This document shows positions 9,272 to 18,509 of a DNA stretch of 64,000 nucleotides, one piece after another. The notes beneath the pieces are model-generated. The model was given only the letters and a program-made list of their open reading frames with translations. It was not told the DNA's origin and did no database searches. Each line of letters begins with the position of its first letter. Position 1 is the first letter of the stretch. The DNA comes from Shewanella sp. OPT22 (GTDB lineage: Bacteria; Pseudomonadota; Gammaproteobacteria; Enterobacterales; Shewanellaceae), in contig NZ_PGVH01000004.1 in the NCBI RefSeq assembly GCF_004168585.1, positions 1-64,000 of the forward strand, in the 5' to 3' direction. Both the position numbers and the translations under genes were made by a program.

Positions 9272-9394
9272 AAGAAAAATAGCCGGTGTGTGAAGCCGGC
9301 TTTAAAGAGTGTGTGAGCAATGTTGTGCTTGCAGACTCAACTCAAAAAAATACTCATACCTCATCAGTATTTTTAAGAGTGAGCTTTGGAATGC
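9272..9394 (-). ncRNA. ryhB: RyhB-like sRNA, copy 1 (upstream)
   Basis: Predicted 122-nt RNA of the same design as the copy at 8987-9109. It has a 5' hairpin closed by CTCA/TGAG around an A/T-rich stem, then the core AGCACAACATTGCTCACA (9312-9329), which differs from enteric RyhB AGCACGACATTGCTCACA at one base. It ends in the terminator AGCCGG...CCGGCT (9281-9301) with a T-rich tail. The 5' segment, core and promoter of both copies align closely, while the terminator loops differ. This indicates duplication followed by divergence. The start is inferred from the -10 box. Confidence 0.85.
9281..9301 (-). terminator. Intrinsic terminator of RyhB-like copy 1
   Basis: A six-base GC-rich stem (agccgg, 9281-9286, with ccggct, 9296-9301) precedes ATTTTTCTTT on the minus strand (complement of 9271-9280). 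Its stem bases resemble those of the copy 2 terminator, with a different loop. Confidence 0.8.
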
Positions 9395-9400
9395 ATATAA

Positions 9401-9429
9401 ATAGTAATCATTATCATTTGTGTTTGCAA
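9401..9429 (-). promoter_or_regulatory. Promoter and Fur box of RyhB-like copy 1
   Basis: -35 TTGCAA (9424-9429) and -10 TACTAT (9401-9406) are 17 bases apart on the minus strand. The same Fur 7-1-7 motif as in copy 2 lies at 9402-9416, so both RNAs should be derepressed together under iron starvation. Confidence 0.85.
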
Positions 9430-9461
9430 GTTTTTTGTTCAATTTTTTTTTCATAGCGTTT

Positions 9462-10304
9462 TTAGCTTGTATCAGAAATCACAAAATTCTCTTTAAACTT
9501 CTTTGTTTCTTCTACTGTATAGTCGTAATAGCTTAGACGATGCTCAGCTTCTATGAAGTTTTCTGTCAGGTAAATAGCCATATCTTCAAGAGGGAGTTTT
9601 TCGTGTGAATTATGGGTCGCGGCTTGGAAGTAATAATTAACAATAAATGTTTCTGGTCCTAACACATGCCATTGGATGACATGAATCAATTCATGAAAAT
9701 GCACGTCCAAATCCGAAAGAATAGATTTACGAATGAAGTAAGTATCTTTATATGTGACGGCAACACAGTCTTCGATAACTGAAAAGCAATCAATCGGAAA
9801 GTCATCTTTGGGAGGAGTAGGAATCTCATCCGTATCAGGAATTACAACGAAGTAGCTTCTTTCTAAAAATTCTTCTGGAAAATGCTGAGTAAGTTTTTTA
9901 TCAAGTGTTGTACAAGGTGTTCGTTGAAACTTGTGCTTCTCAAGCAGTGTATCTATCCAAGTTACGGTTGTTAAAATAGGTTCAGTGAGAGAAGTAATCA
10001 CAACGTAGCCGCAAAACTCGGGATTAGGATTGTTTAATCTGCGGGTAAGCGCTGTCTTAATTTGCTGTTTTTGTACATTCGCAGTAAAAAAATCTGAAAA
10101 ATTGGATGGATAAACCCTCCACGCATTGAAAAAGTAAGAGATGTTATAAGTCACTTCTTCTGGATGTTCATCTGTTTTACTTGGAATTAAAACGACGATT
10201 TTTTTATGAGTTGTATCTTTTGCAATAGCTGCAAATTGCTCTTTACCTTCAACTTGTTGGCATTCAGGGTTCCAATGAACTCTAGGGACATTCGGTGGTA
10301 GCAT
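9462..10304 (-). CDS. Predicted zinc metallopeptidase-like protein (HExxH)
   Basis: 280-residue cytosolic protein (no signal peptide or membrane segment). It contains an HELIH motif at residues 204-208 within VHFHELIHVIQW, the zincin signature: two His zinc ligands and the catalytic Glu. A PLEDMA segment about 30 residues later (Glu240) could give the third ligand, as in gluzincin-type families where a downstream helix supplies Glu. The N-terminal 200 residues show no motif I recognise. The gene lies just upstream of the RyhB-like pair on the same strand, with its stop 33 bases from the copy 1 -35 box. Function and family are unassigned. Confidence 0.7.
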   Translation of the reverse strand: MLPPNVPRVHWNPECQQVEGKEQFAAIAKDTTHKKIVVLIPSKTDEHPEEVTYNISYFFNAWRVYPSNFSDFFTANVQKQQIKTALTRRLNNPNPEFCGYVVITSLTEPILTTVTWIDTLLEKHKFQRTPCTTLDKKLTQHFPEEFLERSYFVVIPDTDEIPTPPKDDFPIDCFSVIEDCVAVTYKDTYFIRKSILSDLDVHFHELIHVIQWHVLGPETFIVNYYFQAATHNSHEKLPLEDMAIYLTENFIEAEHRLSYYDYTVEETKKFKENFVISDTS

Positions 10305-10436
10305 ACCAAACCCACACTGATGGAGTGATACGCTTAATGATTGTACAAAAAAGACACAACTTCAAATTGGCAAGATAATAAAGTTGTATCGATTTCAGGC
10401 GCCTAGAGCACTTGCACGGCTCATTTTGATATCAAA

Positions 10437-12092
10437 CTAAAGCTCATCTTCCCATTTAACAACATTACCTCGAGTACCATCCACTGTAGAGGTAAACTTT
10501 TGCTCTAAGACGTGACGCTTAATTTTAAGCGTTGGCGTCAATACATCGTTTTCAACAGTCCAAGGTTCTGTCACAACAATGAGTGCATCCAAGGTTGCGT
10601 GTGACTCTAGCGTTGGATTTATGTCGTCGATAGTTTGCTTTAATGAGGTCCGAACTTCATCTCTAGGCATGAGTTTGGCACCTTCTGCAAGCTGAACCAA
10701 AGCAATCGGGTGTGGCAAACCAGCACCAATGACACAGAGTAGTTCGATGTGAGGATCTTGTGCTAACTTTCGTTCTATCGGCACTGGGACAACATATTTA
10801 CCTTTAGAGGTCTTAAAATTATCCTTTACACGGCCAGTGATGCTGACATAACCCTCGTCATCAACGGCGCAAACATCCCCTGTTCGGAAAAAACCGTCTT
10901 CATCGAATAATGCTGAAGTGGCTTCTTCATTTAAGTAATAGCCACGCATTAAGCCAGGGCTTTTTACAAGTAATTCACCCTTATCACTTTGTTTTATCTG
11001 GCACCCCTCGATTGGACGACCAATCGAGCCCAGTTTATTGTGGTTGAATGGGTAGTTGATAATGGAATAGGCACAATTTTCCGTCATTCCCCAAGCTTCA
11101 CAAATGTGAATATCAATTTTGTGATACCAACTCAAAATCGCTTGTGGGATTGGCGCTGAACCAGAACCAAAAATACGGCATTTATCTAGACCAAGACCTT
11201 TCTTAATTTTCCGTTTCACCAGCGAGCTGATGATTGGGATGCCTAATAGCGTATTAAGCTTTTTATAGCCGCCCACTTTTTCAATGATGTTTTTCTGGAA
11301 TAGACTCCAAAGTCTTGGAACTGAGAAGAAAACTGTCGGTCTTGCTCGTTGAACGTCCGTAACAAATGAATCCAAGCTTTCAACAAAGGCAACACTGGTG
11401 CCTGAATAAAACGAGGTACCTTCCATCGCCACACGTTCTGTAATATGAGCCAATGGCAAATAGGAAAGTAAGCGATCTTTTTGAGTAATGGCAATGTCTT
11501 TAGTTGCCGCTTGGCATGTCCAACAATAACTACCAAAGGTTTGGATAGCGCCTTTAGGTTTTCCCGTTGATCCTGAGGTATAGATGATGGTCATAATATC
11601 ATCGAGAGAAGGATACGGAATATCGACTAATGGTTTGCTCAATGTGAGTAAGTCTTGCCATTGATATTGCGCTGGCATGGTTTCATAAGGCAGTGCCAGT
11701 CTGAGAATATCACCTCGAATTGCGGGGTCTTGTTCTGACCAATAGTCGAGTTTGCCAACAAAAATGGCTTTTGCTTGGCTGTGCTCTAACACATAACTAA
11801 TGGTATCAATGTTTGCGGTTGGGTAAATAGGAACACTAATATAGCCGCCATACATTAACGCCAAATCAGTAATGAACCACTCTGCACAGTTCTTTGATAA
11901 CAAAGCGACTTTATCACCAGGCTTTAAGCCTAAATGACGCAATGCACCGGCAATCTGCCTAACCTGAGTTTGTACTTCTTGCCATGTGAACTCAACAAAC
12001 TGTCCATTGATGGGTTGCTTTAAATAGACTTTATCGCCTTGTACTTCGGCCCAATGATCGAGCAACTCGACAGGTGTTTTAATTGTTGTCAT
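10437..12092 (-). CDS. Long-chain fatty acid--CoA ligase (AMP-forming)
   Basis: Activates a fatty acid to acyl-AMP and then acyl-CoA. The P-loop-like YTSGSTGKPKG is near residues 171-181, followed by the YLPLAHITER segment, the FRTGD motif and the GRVKDNFKTSKGKYV hinge/lysine region typical of ANL-superfamily long-chain ligases. I start at the ATG at 12092 (551 residues), because a GGGGA ribosome-binding site precedes it. The longer frame from 12119 adds nine residues without a good site. Similar to the FAA1/LACS-type branch rather than FadD. It stands alone, divergent from the chemoreceptor gene; exact chain-length preference is unknown. Confidence 0.88.
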   Translation of the reverse strand: MTTIKTPVELLDHWAEVQGDKVYLKQPINGQFVEFTWQEVQTQVRQIAGALRHLGLKPGDKVALLSKNCAEWFITDLALMYGGYISVPIYPTANIDTISYVLEHSQAKAIFVGKLDYWSEQDPAIRGDILRLALPYETMPAQYQWQDLLTLSKPLVDIPYPSLDDIMTIIYTSGSTGKPKGAIQTFGSYCWTCQAATKDIAITQKDRLLSYLPLAHITERVAMEGTSFYSGTSVAFVESLDSFVTDVQRARPTVFFSVPRLWSLFQKNIIEKVGGYKKLNTLLGIPIISSLVKRKIKKGLGLDKCRIFGSGSAPIPQAILSWYHKIDIHICEAWGMTENCAYSIINYPFNHNKLGSIGRPIEGCQIKQSDKGELLVKSPGLMRGYYLNEEATSALFDEDGFFRTGDVCAVDDEGYVSITGRVKDNFKTSKGKYVVPVPIERKLAQDPHIELLCVIGAGLPHPIALVQLAEGAKLMPRDEVRTSLKQTIDDINPTLESHATLDALIVVTEPWTVENDVLTPTLKIKRHVLEQKFTSTVDGTRGNVVKWEDEL

Positions 12093-12401
12093 AGAGTTTC
12101 CCCAAGATGTGTTTTGCATTAGAGCAATAGCTCACAAGTATGGCTATTTTTGAGAAGCATCGCAAATTAACGAATAAATTCAACCTTCACTTATCTGCTA
12201 TTCGAAAAGACAACAGATATTCAGATCAGTGCCGATAAGCAGGTATATGTCAAAATCATTAGAAAAATTTGCGTTTATCGTATGATAAATGTTGCTAATA
12301 TGACTTTAAAGTTAATATTCGGCTAAAAATGTGACTGCTGCTGGGTTATAACTCTGAAAATATAATTAAAATTCAACACGGATGTTGTACGGATAAAATA
12401 A

Positions 12402-14324
12402 GTGGGTGTCGTCGTGTTGAAAATGTTGGGGTTTAAGCGAGCATTAATCGCTTCTATGATCTTGTTGATGATGGGATCATTATTATTATCTAATTGGTTA
12501 TCTTATCGTGAAATTCGTCAAGCTACGATTAATGACGTGAATCAAACGTCTAAGCGAATCGTAGAGTCTGAGGCGAAAAAAATTCAAACTTGGTTTCACT
12601 CAAAGGCGGCCATCGTCAATGGTCTAGCTGAAACGTATCAGCGGGGAGTTTTCCAAGGTGATTTTGCCACTATAGCACGTGTCGCCAACTCCGTTGGTGA
12701 AGGTTCTGGCGTCTATATTGGTTTTGATGATGGCAATGCCTATTCATCCGCAGTGGGTGGTGCATGGGATAATGGTAAAGCTATCCGCGGTCAATATGAG
12801 GTTTTACAGCGCCCATGGTACAGTCAAGGCAAAGCCGCCCAAGTCACCGACGTCACAGAAGTCTACCCAGATGCCACCACGGGACATGACGTCGTTTCAA
12901 TCATCAAAGCAATGGGAGACGGCGTTGCGCTAATTGATATTGAATTATCCATTTTGAAAAAGACGGTTGCTGAAATTAATTATCCTGGCGCAGTGACTGT
13001 CATCACTGATACCGACGGTAAAGTGATGGCGTCCAATTCAAGTGTCGTTGGTAAAGGTAGCTACTTTCGAGATTTCGGTATGGGGCAAGTTGAAAGAAAC
13101 ATGCTTGCACAAAAAATCACCATGCAGAATTATACATTGGGAGGCGATGATAAAATCGCATTTACTCAACGGATTGAGCTTGTTAACGGGAAAAACTGGT
13201 ACTTGTTTATTGGTGTAAATAAATCCATTGCTTATGCCTCGTTAACACCGGTATTAACGAAAGCTGTCATATCCTCTTTGCTCATGCTTGCGGTAGGCAT
13301 CATTTTATTATTGATTGTGCTCAACGTGTTATACCGTCCAATTACTCAGTTAACCGCAATGATTCAAGATTTATCAAAAGGTAACGGTGATTTAACCCGT
13401 CGCCTTGATATCGATACCAAAGATGATCTTGGAAAAATGGCTACAGGCATCAATGCCTTCATCGCTCAATTACAACAGTTGATGATCGAAGTGCAACACT
13501 CTTCAAACTCGATTGATAACAGTATCGACAGGCTAAAATCAGAAGCCGATGCGAACAAACAAATTTTAAATGCGCATACTCAAGAAACTGAGCAGATTGT
13601 TGCTGCGATTGAAGAAATGAGTGCGACCGCTAACGATGTGGCGAGAAATGGCAGTGAAACAGCAGCCTTTACACAGACAACTAATGAGCAAGCGGTAACC
13701 TCAAAAGGGGTTGTTGGTCATGCAACCAATACGGTTGCACAGCTGGTGCAAGAAGTTGAAGCGACCTCTGAAAATATTGCAGAAATCGATCGTGATACTG
13801 TTGAAATTACCAATGTCTTAAGAGTCATTGGTGAGATTGCAGAGCAAACAAATTTGCTAGCACTTAATGCTGCTATTGAGGCTGCACGAGCGGGTGAGCA
13901 AGGTCGTGGTTTTGCGGTAGTTGCGGATGAAGTGAGGGCGCTTGCGGCACGAACACAGCAAAGTACAGCCGAAATTGAAGACACGATTAATAAGTTAAGA
14001 AATGCATCGAACGCCGCAATTTCAGCAATGCATGCGACTAAGGTGACTTGTGAGCAAACGGCTGAAGCGACCGATCAAGTTGCAGTGGACTTAGATGGCA
14101 TTGTTGGTTCGGTTACGCAGATTAATGATTTAAACTGTCAAATTGCGACGGCTGCAGAAGAGCAAAGTTCTGTTTCCGATGAAATTACACGTAATATGGC
14201 AGCCATCAGTGAAATGGCCAATGAACTTTCCATGAATGGTGAAGTGAACATTAAGCAAACAGAAAGCTTGGCTGGTTCAAATTCTGAGCTGAAAGCAATT
14301 GTCGCTAAGTTTAAATTGAAGTAA
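12402..14324 (+). CDS. Methyl-accepting chemotaxis protein (dCache sensor)
   Basis: Membrane chemoreceptor that signals to CheA/CheW. TM1 is near residues 12-32. The periplasmic dCache domain (about 33-285) carries the pattern QRPWY (136-140) with a downstream Tyr/Asp pair ([13 protein letters not shown]), as in amino-acid-binding dCache_1 sensors. TM2 is 286-310, HAMP about 311-365, and the conserved signalling tip ([20 protein letters not shown] and following) starts near residue 480. No C-terminal CheR-docking pentapeptide is seen. The frame opens with GTG at 12402; an ATG at 12423 is an alternative start that would place TM1 closer to the N-terminus. The ligand is unproven. Confidence 0.93.
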   Translation: MGVVVLKMLGFKRALIASMILLMMGSLLLSNWLSYREIRQATINDVNQTSKRIVESEAKKIQTWFHSKAAIVNGLAETYQRGVFQGDFATIARVANSVGEGSGVYIGFDDGNAYSSAVGGAWDNGKAIRGQYEVLQRPWYSQGKAAQVTDVTEVYPDATTGHDVVSIIKAMGDGVALIDIELSILKKTVAEINYPGAVTVITDTDGKVMASNSSVVGKGSYFRDFGMGQVERNMLAQKITMQNYTLGGDDKIAFTQRIELVNGKNWYLFIGVNKSIAYASLTPVLTKAVISSLLMLAVGIILLLIVLNVLYRPITQLTAMIQDLSKGNGDLTRRLDIDTKDDLGKMATGINAFIAQLQQLMIEVQHSSNSIDNSIDRLKSEADANKQILNAHTQETEQIVAAIEEMSATANDVARNGSETAAFTQTTNEQAVTSKGVVGHATNTVAQLVQEVEATSENIAEIDRDTVEITNVLRVIGEIAEQTNLLALNAAIEAARAGEQGRGFAVVADEVRALAARTQQSTAEIEDTINKLRNASNAAISAMHATKVTCEQTAEATDQVAVDLDGIVGSVTQINDLNCQIATAAEEQSSVSDEITRNMAAISEMANELSMNGEVNIKQTESLAGSNSELKAIVAKFKLK

Positions 14325-14356
14325 TCATTGGAATTCAATCGAGCTCATATCGCTAC

Positions 14357-14387
14357 AAAAAAGCCAGAGAGTTAATGACTCTCTGGC
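14357..14387 (-). terminator. Intrinsic terminator after catalase
   Basis: A perfect 10-bp stem (gccagagagt 14363-14372 with actctctggc 14378-14387) precedes six T on the minus strand (complement of 14357-14362). It is placed to stop catalase transcription and lies between the convergent chemoreceptor and catalase genes. Confidence 0.85.
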
Positions 14388-14395
14388 ACATTTGA

Positions 14396-15862
14396 CTAGA
14401 CTTTTTTGACTAACTCATCAATTTGTTGTTGTTCAAGATTAATGGCATTAGCAATGCCTAAACCGTAATTTTTATCGGCTTTTAAACAGTGCAAAACGTG
14501 GCGCATTTGGATTTCTACTGGAACACCACCCATCGCTCTTGCCGTATTTTCAAATAACCGTTGCTGCTCATCATGAGTAAACATACGGAACAGATTTCCA
14601 GGTTGGGTGAAATGATCATCATCTACGTGAGGCCAATGTCCAGCATCACCTTCGAGTGAGAGTGTTGGTTCAGCATATTCTGGCTGTTCTTCCCACTCAT
14701 TTTGATCGTTGGGCTGATAGCCCAGCTTTCCGCCTTGGTTATCGTCAACCCTCATTGCGCCGTCACGGTGATAGGCATTGACCGGACAGCGGGGCGCATT
14801 TACTGGGATCAAATGATGATTAACCCCTAAGCGATAACGCTGGGCGTCTCCGTAAGAAAATAAGCGACCTTGAAGCATTTTATCCGGTGAAAAACCAATG
14901 CCTGGAACAATACTGGCTGGATTAAATGCCGATTGCTCGACTTCAGCAAAGAAGTTTTCAGGATTTCTATTTAACTCAAGTACCCCAACATCAATGAGAG
15001 GGTAGTCTTCATGCGGCCACACCTTAGTCAAATCGAACGGGTCATACTCAACTTTATGAGCATCGGCTTCAGGCATCACCTGCACTTTAAACGTCCACTT
15101 AGGAAAGTTATTTTGTTCAATACTTTCAAATAAATCTTTTTGGTGACTTTCACGATCTTTACCGATGATAGTTTCTGATTCAGCATCGGTGAGATTCTTA
15201 ATGCCTTGCTGAGTTTTAAAGTGGAATTTAACCCAAAAACGCTCATTATTGGCATTAATAAAGCTGAAAGTATGACTGCCGTATCCATTCATATGGCGAT
15301 AAGACGCTGGAATGCCGCGATCACTCATGGTAATGGTGATTTGATGCAGGGCTTCGGGAAGTGAAGTCCAAAAATCCCAATTATTTTTTGCACTGCGCAT
15401 ATTGGTTTTAGGATCTCGTTTTACGGCGTGATTTAAGTCTGGGAACTTGAGCGGATCTCTTAAGAAAAAAACCGGGGTGTTATTACCGACAAGATCCCAG
15501 TTACCTTGCTCAGTATAGAACTTCAACGCAAACCCTCGAATATCGCGTTCAGCATCAGCGGCACCTCGTTCACCGGCAACGGTAGTAAAGCGGGCAAAAA
15601 GATCCGTCTTTTTACCGATCTTAGAGAAAATCGCAGCTTTAGTATACTTAGTGATGTCATGGGTAACAGTAAAAGTGCCATAGGCACCAGAGCCTTTAGC
15701 ATGCATACGCCGCTCAGGGATAACCTCTCGGTCAAAGTGAGCCAGTTTCTCGAGAAACCAAACATCTTGTAATAATTGTGGTCCCCGCTGTCCTGCAGTA
15801 GCGGTATGTTGATTATGGGCAACAGGGCAACCAAAAGCTGTGGTGAGCTTTTTATCTGACAT
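14396..15862 (-). CDS. katA: Monofunctional haem catalase
   Basis: Dismutates hydrogen peroxide. The catalytic His54 lies in [12 protein letters not shown], the distal-pocket Asn near 127 in [11 protein letters not shown], and the haem-ligand Tyr337 in [14 protein letters not shown]. Length 488 places it among small-subunit (clade 3) catalases such as KatA; no signal peptide is present. I use the ATG at 15862, preceded by a GGAG site; a GTG three codons upstream is less likely. A terminator follows. The symbol katA is by family resemblance. Confidence 0.93.
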   Translation of the reverse strand: MSDKKLTTAFGCPVAHNQHTATAGQRGPQLLQDVWFLEKLAHFDREVIPERRMHAKGSGAYGTFTVTHDITKYTKAAIFSKIGKKTDLFARFTTVAGERGAADAERDIRGFALKFYTEQGNWDLVGNNTPVFFLRDPLKFPDLNHAVKRDPKTNMRSAKNNWDFWTSLPEALHQITITMSDRGIPASYRHMNGYGSHTFSFINANNERFWVKFHFKTQQGIKNLTDAESETIIGKDRESHQKDLFESIEQNNFPKWTFKVQVMPEADAHKVEYDPFDLTKVWPHEDYPLIDVGVLELNRNPENFFAEVEQSAFNPASIVPGIGFSPDKMLQGRLFSYGDAQRYRLGVNHHLIPVNAPRCPVNAYHRDGAMRVDDNQGGKLGYQPNDQNEWEEQPEYAEPTLSLEGDAGHWPHVDDDHFTQPGNLFRMFTHDEQQRLFENTARAMGGVPVEIQMRHVLHCLKADKNYGLGIANAINLEQQQIDELVKKV

Positions 15863-16026
15863 AGTACACACTCCATAACGGATTTATTTTGTTGTGATGG
15901 TCTAGTAAGTGTAGAAAAGAAATAGCGTGTTATTGGACTTTTGACTAAATCACAACAAGTGACATTTGATAAGCTTGAATTGGAATGAGGTAGATCAGAT
16001 TTTTCTATTAATCATTTTTCATTTAA

Positions 16027-16344
16027 CTAATTTAGGTTACTGCCACCACCTTGGCGAATAAAAGCAGGAATATCGATATAGTCATCATTTCCATCCGCAA
16101 TGGCTTGTTTTAACGCTGTCTTATTGTGTTGGCGTTCTTCAATGGTTTCGCCAAAGACTTCTACATGGGCTTGTTCCATCATCAATTGAGCTTGACCATT
16201 TGTGAATACGTTCATCAATACGCCTGCATGAAGCAGACCTTCAACATGGTGTTTTTTACGCTCGTTACAAAGGTTTTGTTGAGACTCTTTAAAGAGCTCA
16301 ACTAACTGACGAATGCAAAAGTCAGTGAAAGCCTGGCGATTCAT
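16027..16344 (-). CDS. Small hypothetical protein
   Basis: 105 residues, mostly helical and hydrophilic, with two cysteines in the first 26 residues and a Gly-rich end (RQGGGSNLN). No signal peptide, membrane segment or motif that I recognise. A GAG precedes the ATG closely. It lies upstream of catalase on the same strand with a 155-base gap, so it is probably separately transcribed. Codon use looks like that of the neighbours, supporting a real gene. Confidence 0.6.
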   Translation of the reverse strand: MNRQAFTDFCIRQLVELFKESQQNLCNERKKHHVEGLLHAGVLMNVFTNGQAQLMMEQAHVEVFGETIEERQHNKTALKQAIADGNDDYIDIPAFIRQGGGSNLN

Positions 16345-16491
16345 GTGCTCGTACCCCGAGAAATTCCGTGTCCTAAGTGTAGTATATGCCGAAATCCATA
16401 AGAATATTCTGATAAGTGATTGAACTTTAGTTATATCTTGTCATCATACCATTTATGCATTTACAAAACGTTTACAAACAGGATGTTGAAT

Positions 16492-17487
16492 ATGAGATGG
16501 TTAGGGTTTAGTGCATTGCTCATCAGTAGTTCAATCATGGCGAATGACTTGAACGAGGCGCAAGTAAAACAGTTATTTGAAGAAAACAAATACGCTAAAA
16601 TCATTGAACAAGTAGATGACTTTGCCCCATATGATGTCGCTAAATATAAAGCTTTGTCGATGGTGCGCCTCGAAGATTTTGAGGATGCCATTGTATTACT
16701 GGAGCGCCGTATTGCTGAAATAGAGCCAAAAGATACCGAAGCGTTAGCCAAAGAGTGGATGCAAAAAGGCAATGTGTTTGCTAGCCAAGCGATGGACGCC
16801 AGTATTTTCACCGCAGCGGGTTATGCTGAAGATAGTCTTGAGGCTTTTAAAAAGGCCCACAAATTACTGCCTGATGATTTAGAAACAAATAGAGCACTCA
16901 TTGGTTTTTACCGAAATGCGCCAGGCTTCGTTGGTGGCGACGTGGAAAAAGCCATAGACATGTCGATTGCACTAGAAAAGCATTACCCATTTAAAGCTGG
17001 GGTGATGATCACTCAAGGTTACCTTGCTGCAGACAAACCTGAGAAAGTTGAAGAAAAGTTCAAACAGATGCAGCAGGCTTATCCCAAGAACCACGAACTG
17101 GCGGTGCAAGCATCATACTTTTATGACAGGCAAGAGCGTTACCAAGATAACCATCAACACTTGGTGGATGCGTTGTCTTGGTCAGAGCCTGAAGATGAAG
17201 CGCAAAAAAATGAATGGTTTATGCTGCATTATGCCTTAGTAAAAAACAGTGTAAAAACGAAGTCAAACTTAGAAAATGCACTCGTAGCACTCAATAATTT
17301 TAAGAAGGCACCTGAAAAACTGATCTCGAACTATGAGCAATGGCCTGTTCTACGTGAAGCACAAATACGTTTGCTAATGGGTCAAAAAAAGCAAGCGATA
17401 GCGTTGGCAAAACAAGCCAGAGCAGCCAGTGATGACAGTAAGCTCAGAAAGAAAGCCAAACGGATAATTAAGAAGGGACGAATTTAA
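16492..17487 (+). CDS. Exported TPR-like repeat protein
   Basis: About 331 residues starting with a clear signal peptide (MRWLGFSALLISSSIMA, cleavage likely before NDLNEAQ). The mature part is a series of helical pairs rich in Ala, Lys and Glu with TPR-like spacing (for example the AEDSLEAFKKAHKLLPDDLETNRALIG-type pattern near residues 115-145). It is therefore probably a periplasmic or outer-membrane-associated scaffold. The ATG at 16492 is preceded by AGGA and matches the signal peptide; the longer TTG frame from 16420 would bury it. The function is unknown. Confidence 0.75.
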   Translation: MRWLGFSALLISSSIMANDLNEAQVKQLFEENKYAKIIEQVDDFAPYDVAKYKALSMVRLEDFEDAIVLLERRIAEIEPKDTEALAKEWMQKGNVFASQAMDASIFTAAGYAEDSLEAFKKAHKLLPDDLETNRALIGFYRNAPGFVGGDVEKAIDMSIALEKHYPFKAGVMITQGYLAADKPEKVEEKFKQMQQAYPKNHELAVQASYFYDRQERYQDNHQHLVDALSWSEPEDEAQKNEWFMLHYALVKNSVKTKSNLENALVALNNFKKAPEKLISNYEQWPVLREAQIRLLMGQKKQAIALAKQARAASDDSKLRKKAKRIIKKGRI

Positions 17488-17610
17488 TCAATTAGATTTT
17501 GACTCGGGGCTGTTTATCTTTCGTGATTGTTTGCAGTGATAACAATGAAGAAACGATCAATTTAAGCCTCTTTAATGAAAACCAACGATTGAGTCTATTA
17601 TCCGATAGTA

Positions 17611-18183
17611 TTATTTATGCGAAGATATTGCATGCTGCCATTGGGTATTTCTTTCTTCTAGTTGTGTTCTGATGGTTCTAGCATTAATGAGAGTCGTAAG
17701 TCGATCTCTAATCGCACCTTGATTCATAGATAATTTACATAAAACAGTGGCGCAATAACGATCGAGTAGCTCTGCTTGATAGGTAATTTTAGTTGTGGAA
17801 TGAGCACAAGGTAAAAATATAACGCATTGACGATTCACCCAAAATTCTTTCAATGTATTCTCAAGCCCCTTATAAGATACGGACTCTAAAAATAGTTCAG
17901 TTAAGGTGTCTATATGAGGGTCGACTCCCACTAAATTTGAGTGAGACGCTACCAGTACTCCTTTAAGGTAATTTATCGCATACTCTGATGGCCCTTTGGC
18001 ATGAAATGTTGCAATGGCTTGAGCATTAATAATGACTTGAGGTAATGCAGCAATTTTGTTTATGTATGAGCATAAATAAGATTTGGGAGGCAGTTTCGTT
18101 ATTGCTGCGGCGTGTAAAGCTGCACTCGGTCTGGTAACGATATACATAAAAAATGTGCTAATACTGTCGATCTCAGGAGCCAA
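17611..18183 (-). CDS. Unknown protein, downstream part of a split gene
   Basis: Open frame whose first annotated start is TTG at 18183 (190 residues), but the frame is open back to the A7 run at 18267-18273. It has no ribosome-binding site of its own at the TTG. The upstream part (18219-18431) has an excellent site but runs out of frame shortly after the run. A one-base change or a -1 shift at the run would join both into a protein of about 275 residues. Content: mixed helices, several cysteines, no motif recognised. It could be a frameshifted pseudogene, a sequencing slip or a programmed frameshift. Confidence 0.5.
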   Translation of the reverse strand: MAPEIDSISTFFMYIVTRPSAALHAAAITKLPPKSYLCSYINKIAALPQVIINAQAIATFHAKGPSEYAINYLKGVLVASHSNLVGVDPHIDTLTELFLESVSYKGLENTLKEFWVNRQCVIFLPCAHSTTKITYQAELLDRYCATVLCKLSMNQGAIRDRLTTLINARTIRTQLEERNTQWQHAISSHK

Positions 18184-18218
18184 ATCAATAGGATTGATTG
18201 CCTCAGGATTTGATTCAC

Positions 18219-18431
18219 TTAGAGCTGGGCCATCGGAATGCTGGCAAACAGTTTCAACGGGGAATATTTTTTTCTAGGTGAAGGTTTCTGGCTCGAAATT
18301 CGAAACGAATAGCTGTGATCGCCAAGTTCTATTTTATGGTCGGTTTTAAGACCATTTTCGAGAATTGAAAGGTAAATTTTTGCTTCAATAGCAGCTTCTA
18401 CAGATTGAGTCGAAGGATAAGCACGGGCCAT
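18219..18431 (-). CDS. Unknown protein, upstream part of a split gene
   Basis: 70-residue frame beginning MARAYPSTQSVEAA, with a strong AGGAG site 7 bases before the ATG. After residue 55 it passes through AGA AAA AAA TAT, a slippery A AAA AAA heptamer. Sliding back one base there continues as IFPVETVCQHSDGPALSE and joins the downstream frame at 17611-18183. The 15 residues after the run in the zero frame look non-conserved in character. No family is recognised. This is most likely the N-terminus of one gene with the segment downstream. Confidence 0.5.
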   Translation of the reverse strand: MARAYPSTQSVEAAIEAKIYLSILENGLKTDHKIELGDHSYSFRISSQKPSPRKKYSPLKLFASIPMAQL

Positions 18432-18509
18432 GAAACTCTCCTGTACGAAGAGAAGAGCTCATATTATATAATATAACTAATGTTTTATGGATTAAAGTCT
18501 ATTCATTTA

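Noticed and set aside
9111-9420. Fur boxes as control sites for mobA or the zincin gene
   Set aside because: Spacing and orientation match the sRNA promoters exactly (17-base spacer, -10 inside the box), so the sRNAs are the direct targets.
13718-13984. Minus-strand Ser/Ala-rich frame within the chemoreceptor
   Set aside because: Complementary reading of the conserved signalling-tip coding sequence; no start signals.
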